This document shows, piece by piece, positions 39,776 through 48,728 of a stretch of 64,000 nucleotides of DNA (positions within the stretch are counted from its first letter, which is position 1; the number at the start of each line of letters is the position of its first letter). The notes below the pieces were generated by a model. That model did not search any database, was not told the origin of the DNA, and saw only the letters and a list, made by a program, of their open reading frames with translations. Source of the DNA: Rhizobium sp. ZPR4 (lineage in GTDB: Bacteria; Pseudomonadota; Alphaproteobacteria; Rhizobiales; Rhizobiaceae); NCBI RefSeq assembly GCF_040215725.1, contig NZ_CP157967.1, forward strand, positions 1,984,001 to 2,048,000, given 5' to 3'. The position numbers and the translations under genes were made by a program.

Positions 39776-39851
39776 TGGTGGGCCCGGAGGGACTCGAACC
39801 CCCAACCAAGCGGTTATGAGCCGCCGGCTCTAACCATTGAGCTACAGGCCC
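39776..39851 (-). tRNA. tRNA-Ile2 (anticodon CAT, lysidine-type)
   Basis: A 76-base cloverleaf on the minus strand with encoded CCA. The acceptor stem GGGCCTG pairs with CGGGCCC, and the TPsiC arm has GGTTCGAGTCC. The anticodon loop is CTCATAA with CAT. The flanks (GGCGG-CTCATAA-CCGC and CTTGGT) match the E. coli ileX-type tRNA rather than tRNA-Met, so C34 is probably converted to lysidine to read AUA. Simple scanners may call it tRNA-Met. Confidence 0.93.
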
Positions 39852-40013
39852 GGCGCAAGAAAAGACTCAGCGCTTGCGACTCCGGAGCAATGGTTCCCCG
39901 AAGCCGACTTGGCTCTAACCCAATTTCTGTTTTCCGACAAGGGACTGCCGTAATACCTTCACAATCAATCCGCAAAAGCGGATCTTGAGGGATTATCAAC
40001 CAAGGAACGAACC

Positions 40014-40757
40014 ATGCTTCTGACGAAAACCAGAGATTTTACTCTTGCCGCTCTTGTCAGCGCCACTTTCTTCGTGCCTGCGGCTGCAGCCTTTGCCGAA
40101 GATGCCAAGCCGCGCGAGGCGGTCATTACCGTCACCGGCGAAGGACATGCATCGATCGCCCCGGATATGGCTGTCGTGACGCTCGCAGTCGTTCAGCAGG
40201 CTAAGGCAGCCCAGGATGCGCTCGACCAGAACAACAAAGCCATGGGCGCCGTGCTGGCAACGCTGAAGGAAAGCGGCATCGCCGAGCGCGATCTGCAGAC
40301 CTCGGGCTTTTCAATTCAGCCGCAATATACCTATCCGAACGACAAGGATGGCCATAATCAGCCGCCGGTTCTGACCGGTTATCAGGTGACCAACGGCCTG
40401 ACCGTTCGCGTGCGTGATCTCTCCAAGCTCGGCGGGCTGCTCGACCAGGCGGTCAAGCTCGGTGTCAACCAGGGCGGCGATATCCGGTTCGTCAACGACA
40501 AGCCGGATGCCGTACTCGAAGAAGCGCGCAAAAAGGCGGTCGCCGATGCCGCCGCCAAGGCGAAAACCCTGACCGATGCCGCCGGTGTCAAGCTTGGTCG
40601 CGTCGTCGCCATCCACGAGGGTGGCATTGCAGCGCCGCCGCAGCCTTATATGCGTGCCATGGCCGCATCCGCCCCGATGGACAAGGCCGTTCCCGTCGCA
40701 ACCGGCGAAAACGAATACAACGCATCGGTGAGCATCACCTACGCGATCCAGCAGTAA
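40014..40757 (+). CDS. SIMPL-domain (DUF541) periplasmic protein
   Basis: A 247-residue exported protein. The signal peptide ends near AAAAFA|EDAK. The SIMPL domain starts at VITVTGEGHASIAPDMAVVTLAV, with LQTSGFSIQPQYTYPND, GYQVTNGLTVRVRDLSKLG and EARKKAVADAAAKAKTLTDAAG. AAGGA lies before ATG 40014. Family members sit in the envelope; some are linked to oxidative stress, but the role is not settled. A perfect hairpin follows the gene. Confidence 0.9.
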   Translation: MLLTKTRDFTLAALVSATFFVPAAAAFAEDAKPREAVITVTGEGHASIAPDMAVVTLAVVQQAKAAQDALDQNNKAMGAVLATLKESGIAERDLQTSGFSIQPQYTYPNDKDGHNQPPVLTGYQVTNGLTVRVRDLSKLGGLLDQAVKLGVNQGGDIRFVNDKPDAVLEEARKKAVADAAAKAKTLTDAAGVKLGRVVAIHEGGIAAPPQPYMRAMAASAPMDKAVPVATGENEYNASVSITYAIQQ

Positions 40758-40766
40758 CCAAAACAA

Positions 40767-40811
40767 AACCGCCCTTCGCTCAAATCCGGTCGGATCGAGT
40801 AAAGGGCGGTT
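40767..40811 (+). terminator. Terminator of the SIMPL gene
   Basis: A 10-bp stem, AACCGCCCTT (40767-40776) with AAGGGCGGTT (40802-40811); the inner part CGCTC/CGAG can extend it. The T-run is short. Confidence 0.7.
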
Positions 40812-40850
40812 CCGCGGCCCCCGCCAAAAGGCGAAAAGGTCAGAAAATGA

Positions 40851-40877
40851 AAAGCGGGCGCCTTGGGCGCCCGCTTT
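40851..40877 (-). terminator. Terminator of the first small secreted-protein gene
   Basis: A 12-bp perfect stem, AAAGCGGGCGCC (40851-40862) with GGCGCCCGCTTT (40866-40877), and a three-base loop. On the minus strand it directly follows the stop of the small gene at 40883. Confidence 0.85.
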
Positions 40878-40882
40878 GCTTA

Positions 40883-41221
40883 TCAGCGGCCCAGGAGCGG
40901 GCAACCGCGAACATTGGCAAACATCATCGTATCCGGACCGCGGCGGCCAAAACCGTCAACGACGACGCGGCGCGGCGTTACGTCCACGACGCGGGCGCGG
41001 CGCAGGCCATAGCTGCGAGCAACGTCCACGGCCTGCCGAGGATCGCAGCCACGGCGATCAAAACGCGGCGGCGGGCGATCATAATCCGGCGGTGGCGGGC
41101 GATGACGGCCCGGGTTGACATAGATGTCCACACCCTGTGCGGAGGCAAAATCCGCCGTGCCCGACAACGCAGTCACTGCGACGCAGGCGGCGACCCCCAA
41201 CTTTGCCAACATTTGTTTCAT
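40883..41221 (-). CDS. Small secreted protein (paralogue A)
   Basis: A 112-residue exported protein. A signal peptide (MLAKLGVAACVAVTALSG...ASA) is followed by a proline/arginine-rich spacer (PGRHRPPPPDYDRPPPRFDRR) and a conserved 50-residue end (AVDVARSYGLRRARVVDVTPRR, GFGRRGPD, GCPL). GGAGAAC precedes ATG 41221. The second paralogue lies next to it and shares the same end, indicating tandem duplication. Two cysteines flank the conserved end and may form a disulfide. Function unknown. Confidence 0.8.
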   Translation of the reverse strand: MKQMLAKLGVAACVAVTALSGTADFASAQGVDIYVNPGRHRPPPPDYDRPPPRFDRRGCDPRQAVDVARSYGLRRARVVDVTPRRVVVDGFGRRGPDTMMFANVRGCPLLGR

Positions 41222-41399
41222 TATGTTCTCCATGAAGCAGAAGGCTTCTCTCTCATGTCTGCAATATTTACTGAGCGAGTGCCCGAGAGGTAACGGCACT
41301 ATGCTGAATGAGCCCAGAATCGGCCATTCATCCACTATTCAGCTACATTGAACGCTAAAGGGAAACCAGATGCCCGATAATAGCACAACATAAAAAATA

Positions 41400-41426
41400 A
41401 AGCCGCCTCCCTTTCGGAGGCGGCTT
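41400..41426 (-). terminator. Terminator of the second small secreted-protein gene
   Basis: An 11-bp stem, AAGCCGCCTCC (41400-41410) with GGAGGCGGCTT (41416-41426), and a five-base loop. The minus strand continues with TATTTTTTA, a good U-tract. Confidence 0.9.
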
Positions 41427-41471
41427 CGAATCCATCGAATAGATGTGGAAAACTTGGGGGGAGCGCTGCGA

Positions 41472-41777
41472 TCAGCGGCGGATCAGCGGGCAACCCGGTG
41501 CATTGGCGAACACAACACGATCCGGGCCACGGCGGCCGAAGCCTTCGACGACGACGCGGCGCGGCGTGACATTGTCGATGCGGGCGCGGCGCAGACCCAT
41601 GTCGCGTGCTTTCTCGACGGCGAGGCGCGGCGAGCACATGCGACCGCGCGGATGGTCATAGCGAGCCTGCTGAACACCGGGATGGAAATCGTTGGCGGAG
41701 GCCGTGACGGCCGTTGCGGAAATGGCGCCGAGCGCGATGATAGCTGCAATACCTGCCTTGGCGAAAAGATTGGTCAT
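41472..41777 (-). CDS. Small secreted protein (paralogue B)
   Basis: A 101-residue exported protein with a signal peptide (MTNLFAKAGIAAIIALGAIS...ASA), a short spacer and the same conserved end as the neighbour (AVEKARDMGLRRARIDNVTPRR, GFGRRGPD, GCPL). AAGGAGAAG precedes ATG 41777. Both copies have their own terminators and so are separately transcribed. Paired cysteines bracket the conserved domain. Function unknown; the exported, basic, disulfide-like design suggests an envelope role. Confidence 0.82.
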   Translation of the reverse strand: MTNLFAKAGIAAIIALGAISATAVTASANDFHPGVQQARYDHPRGRMCSPRLAVEKARDMGLRRARIDNVTPRRVVVEGFGRRGPDRVVFANAPGCPLIRR

Positions 41778-41944
41778 GGTGCTTCTCCTTCAAATCCTTG
41801 CTGCGGATCGTTGCAATCCCGTGTGGGCCAATACCTTTGGGATTGAGGCCACGTTAGGTCAGCCAAGCTGAACCGAACGCGAACTGTCCGTTCAGATTGT
41901 ATTCATGACGGTTAACAACCAATTGACGTAGCGCCGGGTAAAAT

Positions 41945-42370
41945 TCACACGGAAAGATGCAGCACGATTTCGCGCCGATGCGGCCGGTCACGATGCTCGA
42001 AAAGATAGATGCCCTGCCAGGTGCCGAGCGCCAGCCGGCCGTGCATCACCGGAATGCCGATCGAGACCTGCATCAGCGCGGCCTTGATATGCGCCGGCAT
42101 ATCGTCCGGCCCCTCCATCGTGTGCACGATCCAGCGCATCGAGGGATCGGACGATGACGGCACGAGCCGGCTGAAGAAGGCCTTGAGGTCCGTCTTCACG
42201 TCAGGATCGGCATTTTCCTGAATCAGGAGGGAACAGGAAGTGTGGCGGACGAAGACGGTCAGAAGCCCTTCGCCACCGGACGTAGCGGTGCGGACGAATT
42301 CCGCCACCTTATCGGTAAATTCATAGAGCCCCTGCCCGTGGGTGGAGAGCGTGACAACGGTTTGCGGCAT
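41945..42370 (-). CDS. YjbQ-family protein (UPF0047)
   Basis: A 141-residue trimeric small enzyme family. Signature elements are FVRHTSCSLLIQENADPDV, the MEGPDDMPAHIK metal-binding stretch, and GTWQGIYLFEHRDRPHRREI at the end. Members have weak thiamin-phosphate synthase activity, but the physiological role is unclear. It stands alone. Confidence 0.9.
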   Translation of the reverse strand: MPQTVVTLSTHGQGLYEFTDKVAEFVRTATSGGEGLLTVFVRHTSCSLLIQENADPDVKTDLKAFFSRLVPSSSDPSMRWIVHTMEGPDDMPAHIKAALMQVSIGIPVMHGRLALGTWQGIYLFEHRDRPHRREIVLHLSV

Positions 42371-42453
42371 GGCATTCCCCGAATATGGCGGTAGCGATCC
42401 GCATCAGGTCGGGCGCAGCGGCCGGAATGTCAAGTCCGGCCACTGTCATGAGG

Positions 42454-42807
42454 CTATAGCGAGATGATGATGTTGAAACCGCCATAGATCAGGCGTTTGC
42501 CGTCAAAGGGCATGTTTTGCATGTCATCCTTCAAACGCGGGTCGGCCATGACCTTCGCCAATACTGCGTCGCGGCTCTCTCGCGATTCGTAGGTGATCCA
42601 TGAGAACACCACGACCTCGTCTTCCTTCGCCTGCACGGCACGCGGGAAAGAAGTAAGTTCGCCATACGGCACATCGTCGCCTATGGCCTCGACATAGCTG
42701 AGCGCGCCATGCTCCCGCCAGACATCGCCGGCCCTGCGCGCCTGCGCCTTGTATGCTTCAATCTTGTCTTTCGGCACGGCAAGGATGAAGCCATCGACAT
42801 AGGACAT
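42454..42807 (-). CDS. DUF1428-domain protein
   Basis: A 117-residue dimeric alpha+beta-barrel protein. The start MSYVDGFILAVPKDKIEAYK and the end DGKRLIYGGFNIII are typical. GGAGG precedes ATG 42807; the much longer open frame upstream overlaps a divergent gene and has no family support. Function unknown. Confidence 0.88.
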   Translation of the reverse strand: MSYVDGFILAVPKDKIEAYKAQARRAGDVWREHGALSYVEAIGDDVPYGELTSFPRAVQAKEDEVVVFSWITYESRESRDAVLAKVMADPRLKDDMQNMPFDGKRLIYGGFNIIISL

Positions 42808-42951
42808 TTCTGCCTCCTCTGTTCTATGTTCACCTTTGGAAGACGGTTGACGGCAATCAGATCCGACATTGGCGGCAGATATTTTCCGCACGCCTGCCGG
42901 TTGATCGGAAGCGGCCGCGAATTCGCTGAACGATCCTACGAAGGATTGCCA

Positions 42952-43344
42952 ATGAGGATAGAATACCAGAATGATCCCAAGCTCGAAAATGAGGCGCTCA
43001 ACGCCCTGTGGGCAACCGCATGGGACAGCTCCTCCCCGCGGGATTTCCAGCCCATTCTCTCCCGAAACCTCGCGCATGTGGGTGCATTCGCCGGCGCAAG
43101 ATTGGTGGGCTTCGTCAATGTCGCATGGGACGGCGGCGTTCATGCCTTCATCCTCGACACCTGCGTCGATCCGGAATTTCGGCGTGGAGGTATAGCAAGC
43201 GCTCTGGTCGAACGAGCGAAGGCCCTTGCTCGCGAGCGCGGCGCGGAATGGCTGCATGTCGATTTCGAGCCGCGTCTTACCGGCTTTTATCGAAAGCTCG
43301 GCTTTGTTCCCACCGAAGCCGGCCTCATTCGGCTGCGCGATTGA
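42952..43344 (+). CDS. GNAT-family N-acetyltransferase
   Basis: A 130-residue acetyltransferase. The core strand VNVAWDGGVHAFILDTCVD is followed by the acetyl-CoA loop EFRRGGIASALVERAKALA and the end FYRKLGFVPTEAGLIRL. AAGGA lies eight bases before ATG 42952. It is divergent from the DUF1428 gene. The acceptor is unknown. Confidence 0.88.
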   Translation: MRIEYQNDPKLENEALNALWATAWDSSSPRDFQPILSRNLAHVGAFAGARLVGFVNVAWDGGVHAFILDTCVDPEFRRGGIASALVERAKALARERGAEWLHVDFEPRLTGFYRKLGFVPTEAGLIRLRD

Positions 43345-43358
43345 CGGATCATCATCCG

Positions 43359-44285
43359 CTAGCTTGCCGACCGGATTTGTGAGAGCAGCCAGCTTCGGAA
43401 CAGAGCCGCTGCCGGGTTCAGCAAGGCGTTCGGCGGATAGACCAGATTGTAGCTGACGGCCGCCGGCTGCACCTCCACAAAGCACCTGACCAGCTTTTTC
43501 TCGGCGAGGTCGCCGGCCACCAGCGAGCTTCGCACGAGAGCAAAGCCTCGTCCCTGCCGGCAAGCCTCCAGCATCTCGGCGAAGGAACTGAACAAAGGCG
43601 CCTCCTCGACCGCTCTGGCCATATCGAAATTCGGATTTGCTTCGCCATCCAGCCCGCTGATGATCTGCTCGTACCAGCGCTGCCAGTCAAGGATCGTATG
43701 CCGCATGCCGGCATAGCGCAGGAGCGGAGCAGCCCTTATGGCTTGGCGCGGCGGCAATCGCGCGGAGAGGTCGGGCGAACTGACGACGATCTCCTCATCC
43801 GTCAGCAGCTCTTCGCAGGCTAGTCCCGCATCGGCGCGGCCGAGCCAGATTGCAAGATCGGCGCCACCAGGCTGAAAATCCGGACGCTGATAGCCGACGG
43901 CGAGCTTCACTTCGGCCTCCGGATAACGCTGACAGAAATCCGGCAGCCGCGCGGCCAGCCACTGGCTGGAAAACTCAGGCGAGACGGAGATCGCGACGTC
44001 GCGGACCGAAATACTCGCGCGCGCCTGGTAGAGCGCCGCCTCCAGCTCGGTGATCACGCCTGAAATTGCAGGATGCAGGCGTGCACCGAGGGGTGTCAGC
44101 CGCGCCCCATTTCGGCCGCGGTCGAACAAGCGCCCGCCGATCCATCCTTCCAGCTGCGCAAGCTGATGGCTGACCGCCGTCTGTGTCTGCCCTATCCGTT
44201 CCGCAGCACGGCCGAAGCCGCCAGTCTCGGCAATGGCGCAGAATGTCTGAAGCACCGAGAGCGGTGGTAGCGGCCTCTTTCCCAT
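43359..44285 (-). CDS. LysR-family transcriptional regulator
   Basis: A 308-residue regulator of the GcvA-like group. The helix-turn-helix is at about residues 20-45 (AETGGFGRAAERIGQTQTAVSHQLAQLE), followed by a periplasmic-binding-like effector domain. It is divergent from a DUF1127-like small gene, which is its most likely regulated neighbour. It converges on the GNAT gene with a 14-base gap. The effector is unknown. Confidence 0.92.
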   Translation of the reverse strand: MGKRPLPPLSVLQTFCAIAETGGFGRAAERIGQTQTAVSHQLAQLEGWIGGRLFDRGRNGARLTPLGARLHPAISGVITELEAALYQARASISVRDVAISVSPEFSSQWLAARLPDFCQRYPEAEVKLAVGYQRPDFQPGGADLAIWLGRADAGLACEELLTDEEIVVSSPDLSARLPPRQAIRAAPLLRYAGMRHTILDWQRWYEQIISGLDGEANPNFDMARAVEEAPLFSSFAEMLEACRQGRGFALVRSSLVAGDLAEKKLVRCFVEVQPAAVSYNLVYPPNALLNPAAALFRSWLLSQIRSAS

Positions 44286-44382
44286 GAAAATCCCTCATGC
44301 TTTACAGCGCAAGGATTCATTATACACCACCATATTCCAAGCGCATCTGTCTAGTGACTGAACACTTCGAGGTCAAAAATAG

Positions 44383-44577
44383 ATGAGCATTCTTCATGCT
44401 AGAAGCTGGAAACACTGGATCTTGCGGCTCCTGATCCGACAAGGAGGAACAGAACGACGATCGCATATGGAAGGTGGCCAGAAGCGCGACACGCTATATC
44501 AGGCAAACCAACATCTGTTGCGGGATGTCGGGATAAGCAACCTTGCGGAAGAGCGATCCAATGATGGACGTCGCTAG
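44383..44577 (+). CDS. Small DUF1127-like protein, 64 residues
   Basis: A basic protein with an NQHLLRDVGISN element resembling the LLxDIGL end of DUF1127 proteins, which are short Arg-rich factors in alphaproteobacteria. It is divergent from the LysR gene, an arrangement often seen for this family. Its stop overlaps the stop of the convergent MFS gene by four bases. Confidence 0.6.
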   Translation: MSILHARSWKHWILRLLIRQGGTERRSHMEGGQKRDTLYQANQHLLRDVGISNLAEERSNDGRR

Positions 44578-45803
44578 CCTCTGAGCGTCTTCACCCTGGT
44601 CAGGTCCGGAAAGAGACGCATCCAGAGCAGCACTACGACAATGGTCCCGACGCCGCCGACAATGCCAGTCAACACAGGTCCAAGTGCACTGGCAAGCATG
44701 CCCGATTCGAATTCGCCAAGCTGATTGGACGTGCCGATGAACAGCGAATTCACGGCATTGACGCGGCCACGCATGGCATCCGGCGTCAAGAGCTGCACGA
44801 GCGAACTGCGCACGACGACGCTGACGGTATCCGAAGCGCCGACGACGAAGAGCGCGGCGACCGAAAGGATGATGTTGCTCGACAGCGAAAAGACGATGGT
44901 GGCCACTCCGAAAATGAGCACCGCAAACAGCATCTTCTTGCCGACATCGCTCTGTAGCGGCCGGCGTGCCAGCCAGATCGACATGACCAGCGCGCCGATC
45001 GCCGGCGCAGCGCGCAACAGGCCAAGCCCCCAGGGACCGGCATGCAGGATATCGCGCGCAAACATCGGCAGCAGCGCCGTCGCACCACCCAGCAGCACGG
45101 CAAAGAGATCGAGCGAGATCGTGCCGAGCATGACCGGACGGCTCTTGATAAAAGAAACGCCGGCAAAGACGGACCTCAGCGTCACCGGCTCGCGTGACGA
45201 CGGCTGCTCCCGTTCGACCCGGATCGAAATGACATTGATGCTCGCGATGACATAAAGCACGGCGGAAACGGCAAATGGAGCGACAGGGCTGGCGCCATAA
45301 AGCAGGCCGCCGAGCGACGGCCCGATGATGAAAGCCGTTTGCATCATCGAGGTCGACGTGGCGATGGCGACCTGCAGCAGCGACGTCGGCACGATATTGG
45401 GCAAAAGCGCCGCCATGGTCGGACGCTCGAAGGCCGTGGCCGCACCCATGACGGCAACGGCAGCCAGAATGCCGGCAGGTCCTATCCAATGAAACCAGAC
45501 GGCCATGGCAAGGACGAGCGCGGTCAGCGCCTCGATCAGTTGGCAGGCAAGGCCGATACGGCGCCGGTCGAACCGATCGGCAACATGCCCGACGACGAAG
45601 GTCAGGATGACCATCGGCAGAAACTGGCAGAAGCCGACGAGGCCGAGGAAAAAGGCGCTATGGGTCTGATCGTAGATCATCCAGCCCATGGCGACAGTCA
45701 CCGACTGAAAGCCTATCGAGGAAAAGACGCGCGATGCGGCGAATGAACGATAGCCGGGGTGACCGAGCACGCTTGGCCGGTCAAGATTCTGCAGGGTATC
45801 CAT
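44574..45803 (-). CDS. MFS transporter (Bcr/Ent-type)
   Basis: A 409-residue inner-membrane exporter with 12 predicted segments. The GHVADRFDRRRIGLACQ loop between segments 2 and 3 is the major facilitator motif A. The start at 45803 (MDTLQNLDRPS) is preferred to 45851 because the family begins near HPGYRSFAASRVFS. It is likely an efflux or uptake pump of unknown substrate. Confidence 0.9.
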   Translation of the reverse strand: MDTLQNLDRPSVLGHPGYRSFAASRVFSSIGFQSVTVAMGWMIYDQTHSAFFLGLVGFCQFLPMVILTFVVGHVADRFDRRRIGLACQLIEALTALVLAMAVWFHWIGPAGILAAVAVMGAATAFERPTMAALLPNIVPTSLLQVAIATSTSMMQTAFIIGPSLGGLLYGASPVAPFAVSAVLYVIASINVISIRVEREQPSSREPVTLRSVFAGVSFIKSRPVMLGTISLDLFAVLLGGATALLPMFARDILHAGPWGLGLLRAAPAIGALVMSIWLARRPLQSDVGKKMLFAVLIFGVATIVFSLSSNIILSVAALFVVGASDTVSVVVRSSLVQLLTPDAMRGRVNAVNSLFIGTSNQLGEFESGMLASALGPVLTGIVGGVGTIVVVLLWMRLFPDLTRVKTLRG

Positions 45804-45898
45804 GAGCCTTCTTCGTCTGCCGGCACGGACGCTCGCAGACACGCTTCTCAACAGTCGAAAATTCTACAGCCCCCTGCTCTGCCTGAACGCGCTCTCTG

Positions 45899-46630
45899 TC
45901 AATCTCGTTTTTGCTGCAGTTGCAAATTCATCGCGGACGATAGATCAAATCGCGGTGAGGACGGGCTGAGGAGGCCCCGCTTGGCCTCGATCGACCAGAT
46001 GGCGACCAACTCCACTGCGATCGCGTCAACCAGCTTTGGAACATCACAGTCTGCCGATTCGTGCAGCGCCTCAGCGACGACCAGCACCGAACGTGTATCA
46101 TGGCGCACCGCGGATAAACCACTCTGGCGATTGGTCCAGCGTCGGGCATGCGCCTGCCCTGCTCCATCGGCGAAGATCACCTCCCCCGCCTCCGGATGCT
46201 CCATCTCGCCGGAAAAGGTCAAATAGGATTCACTGCCGCTCGCATGCCGCACTTCGAGATCGTCAGATATTTTCGCGAGATCGAAAACGGCAATGGGAAT
46301 GCCGAAAGCGATCGAAATGGCATTGCAGACGTCGACAAGCGGATGCAGCCGCGGCAACGCCCCTTCCTGGCGAAATCGGCGAAGCAGAGCTTCGGATGCG
46401 CAACGATATTGTGTCGGCTTCAATCCCATCTTGGAGAAACTCCGTCGCCAGGCCTGGATTTCTGCCATCTCGCCCTCAGGGCCTTGCATCAGCCGATCTG
46501 CGGCAATCGCATGATACTTGGCAATTCGATCGTCGACATCGACAGTCGAGGTGATCCCTTCGGCGAACAACACGCCGGGAACCAGCTCTGGAAACTCGCC
46601 CCACATCTCGTTCGAATGGCGGAAAAACAT
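45899..46630 (-). CDS. B3/B4 tRNA-binding-domain protein
   Basis: A 243-residue stand-alone copy of the B3/B4 domain normally found in the beta subunit of phenylalanyl-tRNA synthetase. The region SKMGLKPTQYRCASEALLRRF with LVDVCNAISIAFGIPIAVFDL is typical. AAGGAGA precedes ATG 46630. Stand-alone copies may edit mischarged tRNA or act otherwise; the role is not established. Confidence 0.85.
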   Translation of the reverse strand: MFFRHSNEMWGEFPELVPGVLFAEGITSTVDVDDRIAKYHAIAADRLMQGPEGEMAEIQAWRRSFSKMGLKPTQYRCASEALLRRFRQEGALPRLHPLVDVCNAISIAFGIPIAVFDLAKISDDLEVRHASGSESYLTFSGEMEHPEAGEVIFADGAGQAHARRWTNRQSGLSAVRHDTRSVLVVAEALHESADCDVPKLVDAIAVELVAIWSIEAKRGLLSPSSPRFDLSSAMNLQLQQKRD

Positions 46631-46710
46631 GGCATCTCCTTATAGGCATTTGCTTGGTGCCGCAGAAAACCCCGTCATTATCCCCCGGTCTTGAATAAAA
46701 TTGCAGAAAC

Positions 46711-47517
46711 TCAGCGGATGGCCGCGGCATAGGCGCCTGGCGAAACGCCGAAATTGCGGACGAAGAGGCGCGTCATATGGCTCTGATCGGAAAAGCCGCT
46801 GGCAAAGGCCACTTCCGCGAGGGACGTGCCCCCCGCAATCAGCCGCCGCGCTTCGTGAATGCGACGCTGCATGAGATAGGCATGCGGCGTCAGTCCCGTC
46901 GCCTTGGTGAAAGCACGCAGGAAACGGAAGTGGCTCAAGCCACACAATTCTGCCAGTTCGGCGAGGGTCAAGGGAGCAGCGGGATCGTCATCGATCAGCT
47001 CACGCGCCCTGTTTACATCAGCGGGCACCGCATCCGCACGCAAACCGCCGGTTCCTTCACGCATTACGGCAGCGAGAAGCGACAGCAGCAACCCATCTCG
47101 CAGGAGGGAACCCTCGGTCGCGTCTTCGATCAGAAGCGAGAACAGAGTTTTGAAATGCCCGCCCATCCCACCCTCGCGGATGACAGGTGCCGGAAATTCC
47201 ATCGCACCGAACCTGCCCTCACTAACATCGCGCAACAAGTCACCGATCAGCCGGGGATCGAAATAGAGCATGGACCAGGCGCGGCTCTCGCCGACGGGCA
47301 TGCCGTCATGCACCTCGTTCGGGTTGACACTGATGACGTCCCCGGCCTCGGCCTGCACTATCCCTCGCCCGCTCAGTGAAACCTGCGCGCCAGCCTCGAT
47401 AACCCCAATGCCGAACTGATCATGCGTATGCTTGGGAAAGCTGTGGCCGGTCTCGGCCCGGACTGCCTCGATGCCGGCAAGGCGAGAGCGGTATATTCGG
47501 AATTGGCCTGACTTCAT
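46711..47517 (-). CDS. AraC-family regulator with N-terminal cupin
   Basis: A 268-residue regulator. The cupin part has GHSFPKHTHDQFGIGVIEAG. The C-terminal AraC double helix-turn-helix contains LTLAELAELCGLSHFRFLRAF and SLAEVAFASGFSDQSHMTRLF. ATG 47517 is chosen over the in-frame TTG at 47520. It sits between B3/B4 and EamA genes and may regulate either one. Confidence 0.9.
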   Translation of the reverse strand: MKSGQFRIYRSRLAGIEAVRAETGHSFPKHTHDQFGIGVIEAGAQVSLSGRGIVQAEAGDVISVNPNEVHDGMPVGESRAWSMLYFDPRLIGDLLRDVSEGRFGAMEFPAPVIREGGMGGHFKTLFSLLIEDATEGSLLRDGLLLSLLAAVMREGTGGLRADAVPADVNRARELIDDDPAAPLTLAELAELCGLSHFRFLRAFTKATGLTPHAYLMQRRIHEARRLIAGGTSLAEVAFASGFSDQSHMTRLFVRNFGVSPGAYAAAIR

Positions 47518-47612
47518 CAATATCGCCTTCCATACCGCCAGTATCGTCGCGCCAGCGATGGTATCGCCTCCAATGCGGCAATGTTGCTCGCCCGCAATCC
47601 GGAAGCAACGCT

Positions 47613-48590
47613 TTAAGCGCCTCCGCCCACCTTTTCATCCTCCGCCGTCGCCAATGCCGCTTGCGTATTGCCGGCAACTGCGGTCGGCAGCGGCGTGCCG
47701 CGCTTGCGCTCCCGCGCCAGCGTCAGCAGACCGGAAAAGATGATGAGGACGATACCGAGGGCCATAGGCGTGTCGATACTGTCATTGAACAACAGATAAC
47801 CGAAGGCGATCGCCCACAGCATCTGGCTATATTGCGGCGGCGCGACAAGATTGGCCGGCGCCATCTGCGCGGCCGTCAGCAGCAGGACGTTGCCGAATGC
47901 ACCGAGCAGGCCGTAGCTCGCCAGAAAAATCCACTGCGTCGGCGTCGGCATGGTGACTTCGGAGATCATGAGGAAGCCACTGACGATGAGCGTTCCGAAG
48001 AGGCCTGCGCCATAGAGCGAAATGCGCTTCTCCTTCGAACCAAGCGCGCGGTTGATGACGATGGAGATTGCCGCCGCAAGACCGCCGATCGCCGCGCAGA
48101 GGTGCCCGACCGAAAGCTCGCGAAAGCCGGGCCTCAGAACGATCAGCACCCCGACGAAACCGAGAATGACGGCCGTCCAGCGCTGCCAGCGCACATCTTC
48201 CTTGAGAAAGATCACGGAAAGAATGGTCACGAAGGACGGCAGCAGGAAGAGCAGCGCAAAGGCTTCCGCCATCGGCAGCATCGTGAAGGCAATGACGGAG
48301 CAGATGGCGCCGGTCGCGCCGCAGACGAAGCGCAGCAGCCACAAGGGACGGTTCGTTGTCCTCACCATATCGAGCCAGCCATCCTCCCGCTTCTTCAGAA
48401 ACGGAACGGCGGCAAAGCCAAACAACGCGCCGATGAAGGCGACCTGATAGGAGGGGATCACTCCATGAAGGATTTTGATCGAGGCGTCGCTGAAAGCGAA
48501 GACGGCGTAGGACGCGAATGCCACAAGGACACCACGCAGGGCGGAACGGCCCACGGCCGCGGAACTGGAATCGGCTGTAATCGAGGACAT
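47613..48590 (-). CDS. EamA/DMT-family transporter
   Basis: A 325-residue membrane protein with about ten segments in two EamA repeats (FASYAVFAFSDASIKIL; CAAIGGLAAAISIVINRALG). ATG 48590 is preferred to the GTG at 48623. Members export metabolites such as amino acids. Substrate unknown. Confidence 0.88.
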   Translation of the reverse strand: MSSITADSSSAAVGRSALRGVLVAFASYAVFAFSDASIKILHGVIPSYQVAFIGALFGFAAVPFLKKREDGWLDMVRTTNRPLWLLRFVCGATGAICSVIAFTMLPMAEAFALLFLLPSFVTILSVIFLKEDVRWQRWTAVILGFVGVLIVLRPGFRELSVGHLCAAIGGLAAAISIVINRALGSKEKRISLYGAGLFGTLIVSGFLMISEVTMPTPTQWIFLASYGLLGAFGNVLLLTAAQMAPANLVAPPQYSQMLWAIAFGYLLFNDSIDTPMALGIVLIIFSGLLTLARERKRGTPLPTAVAGNTQAALATAEDEKVGGGA

Positions 48591-48728
48591 CGGAATCTTG
48601 AGAAAAGTGCGATGGGAGGACACTGAATCAGTGAGATACAGGCAATTGTATGATGAAATGGGCTAAATTTCGATTGGGTTGGGAATAAACTATTGTTTCA
48701 ACCGGACGTTTGAGGCGACTACGCAACG

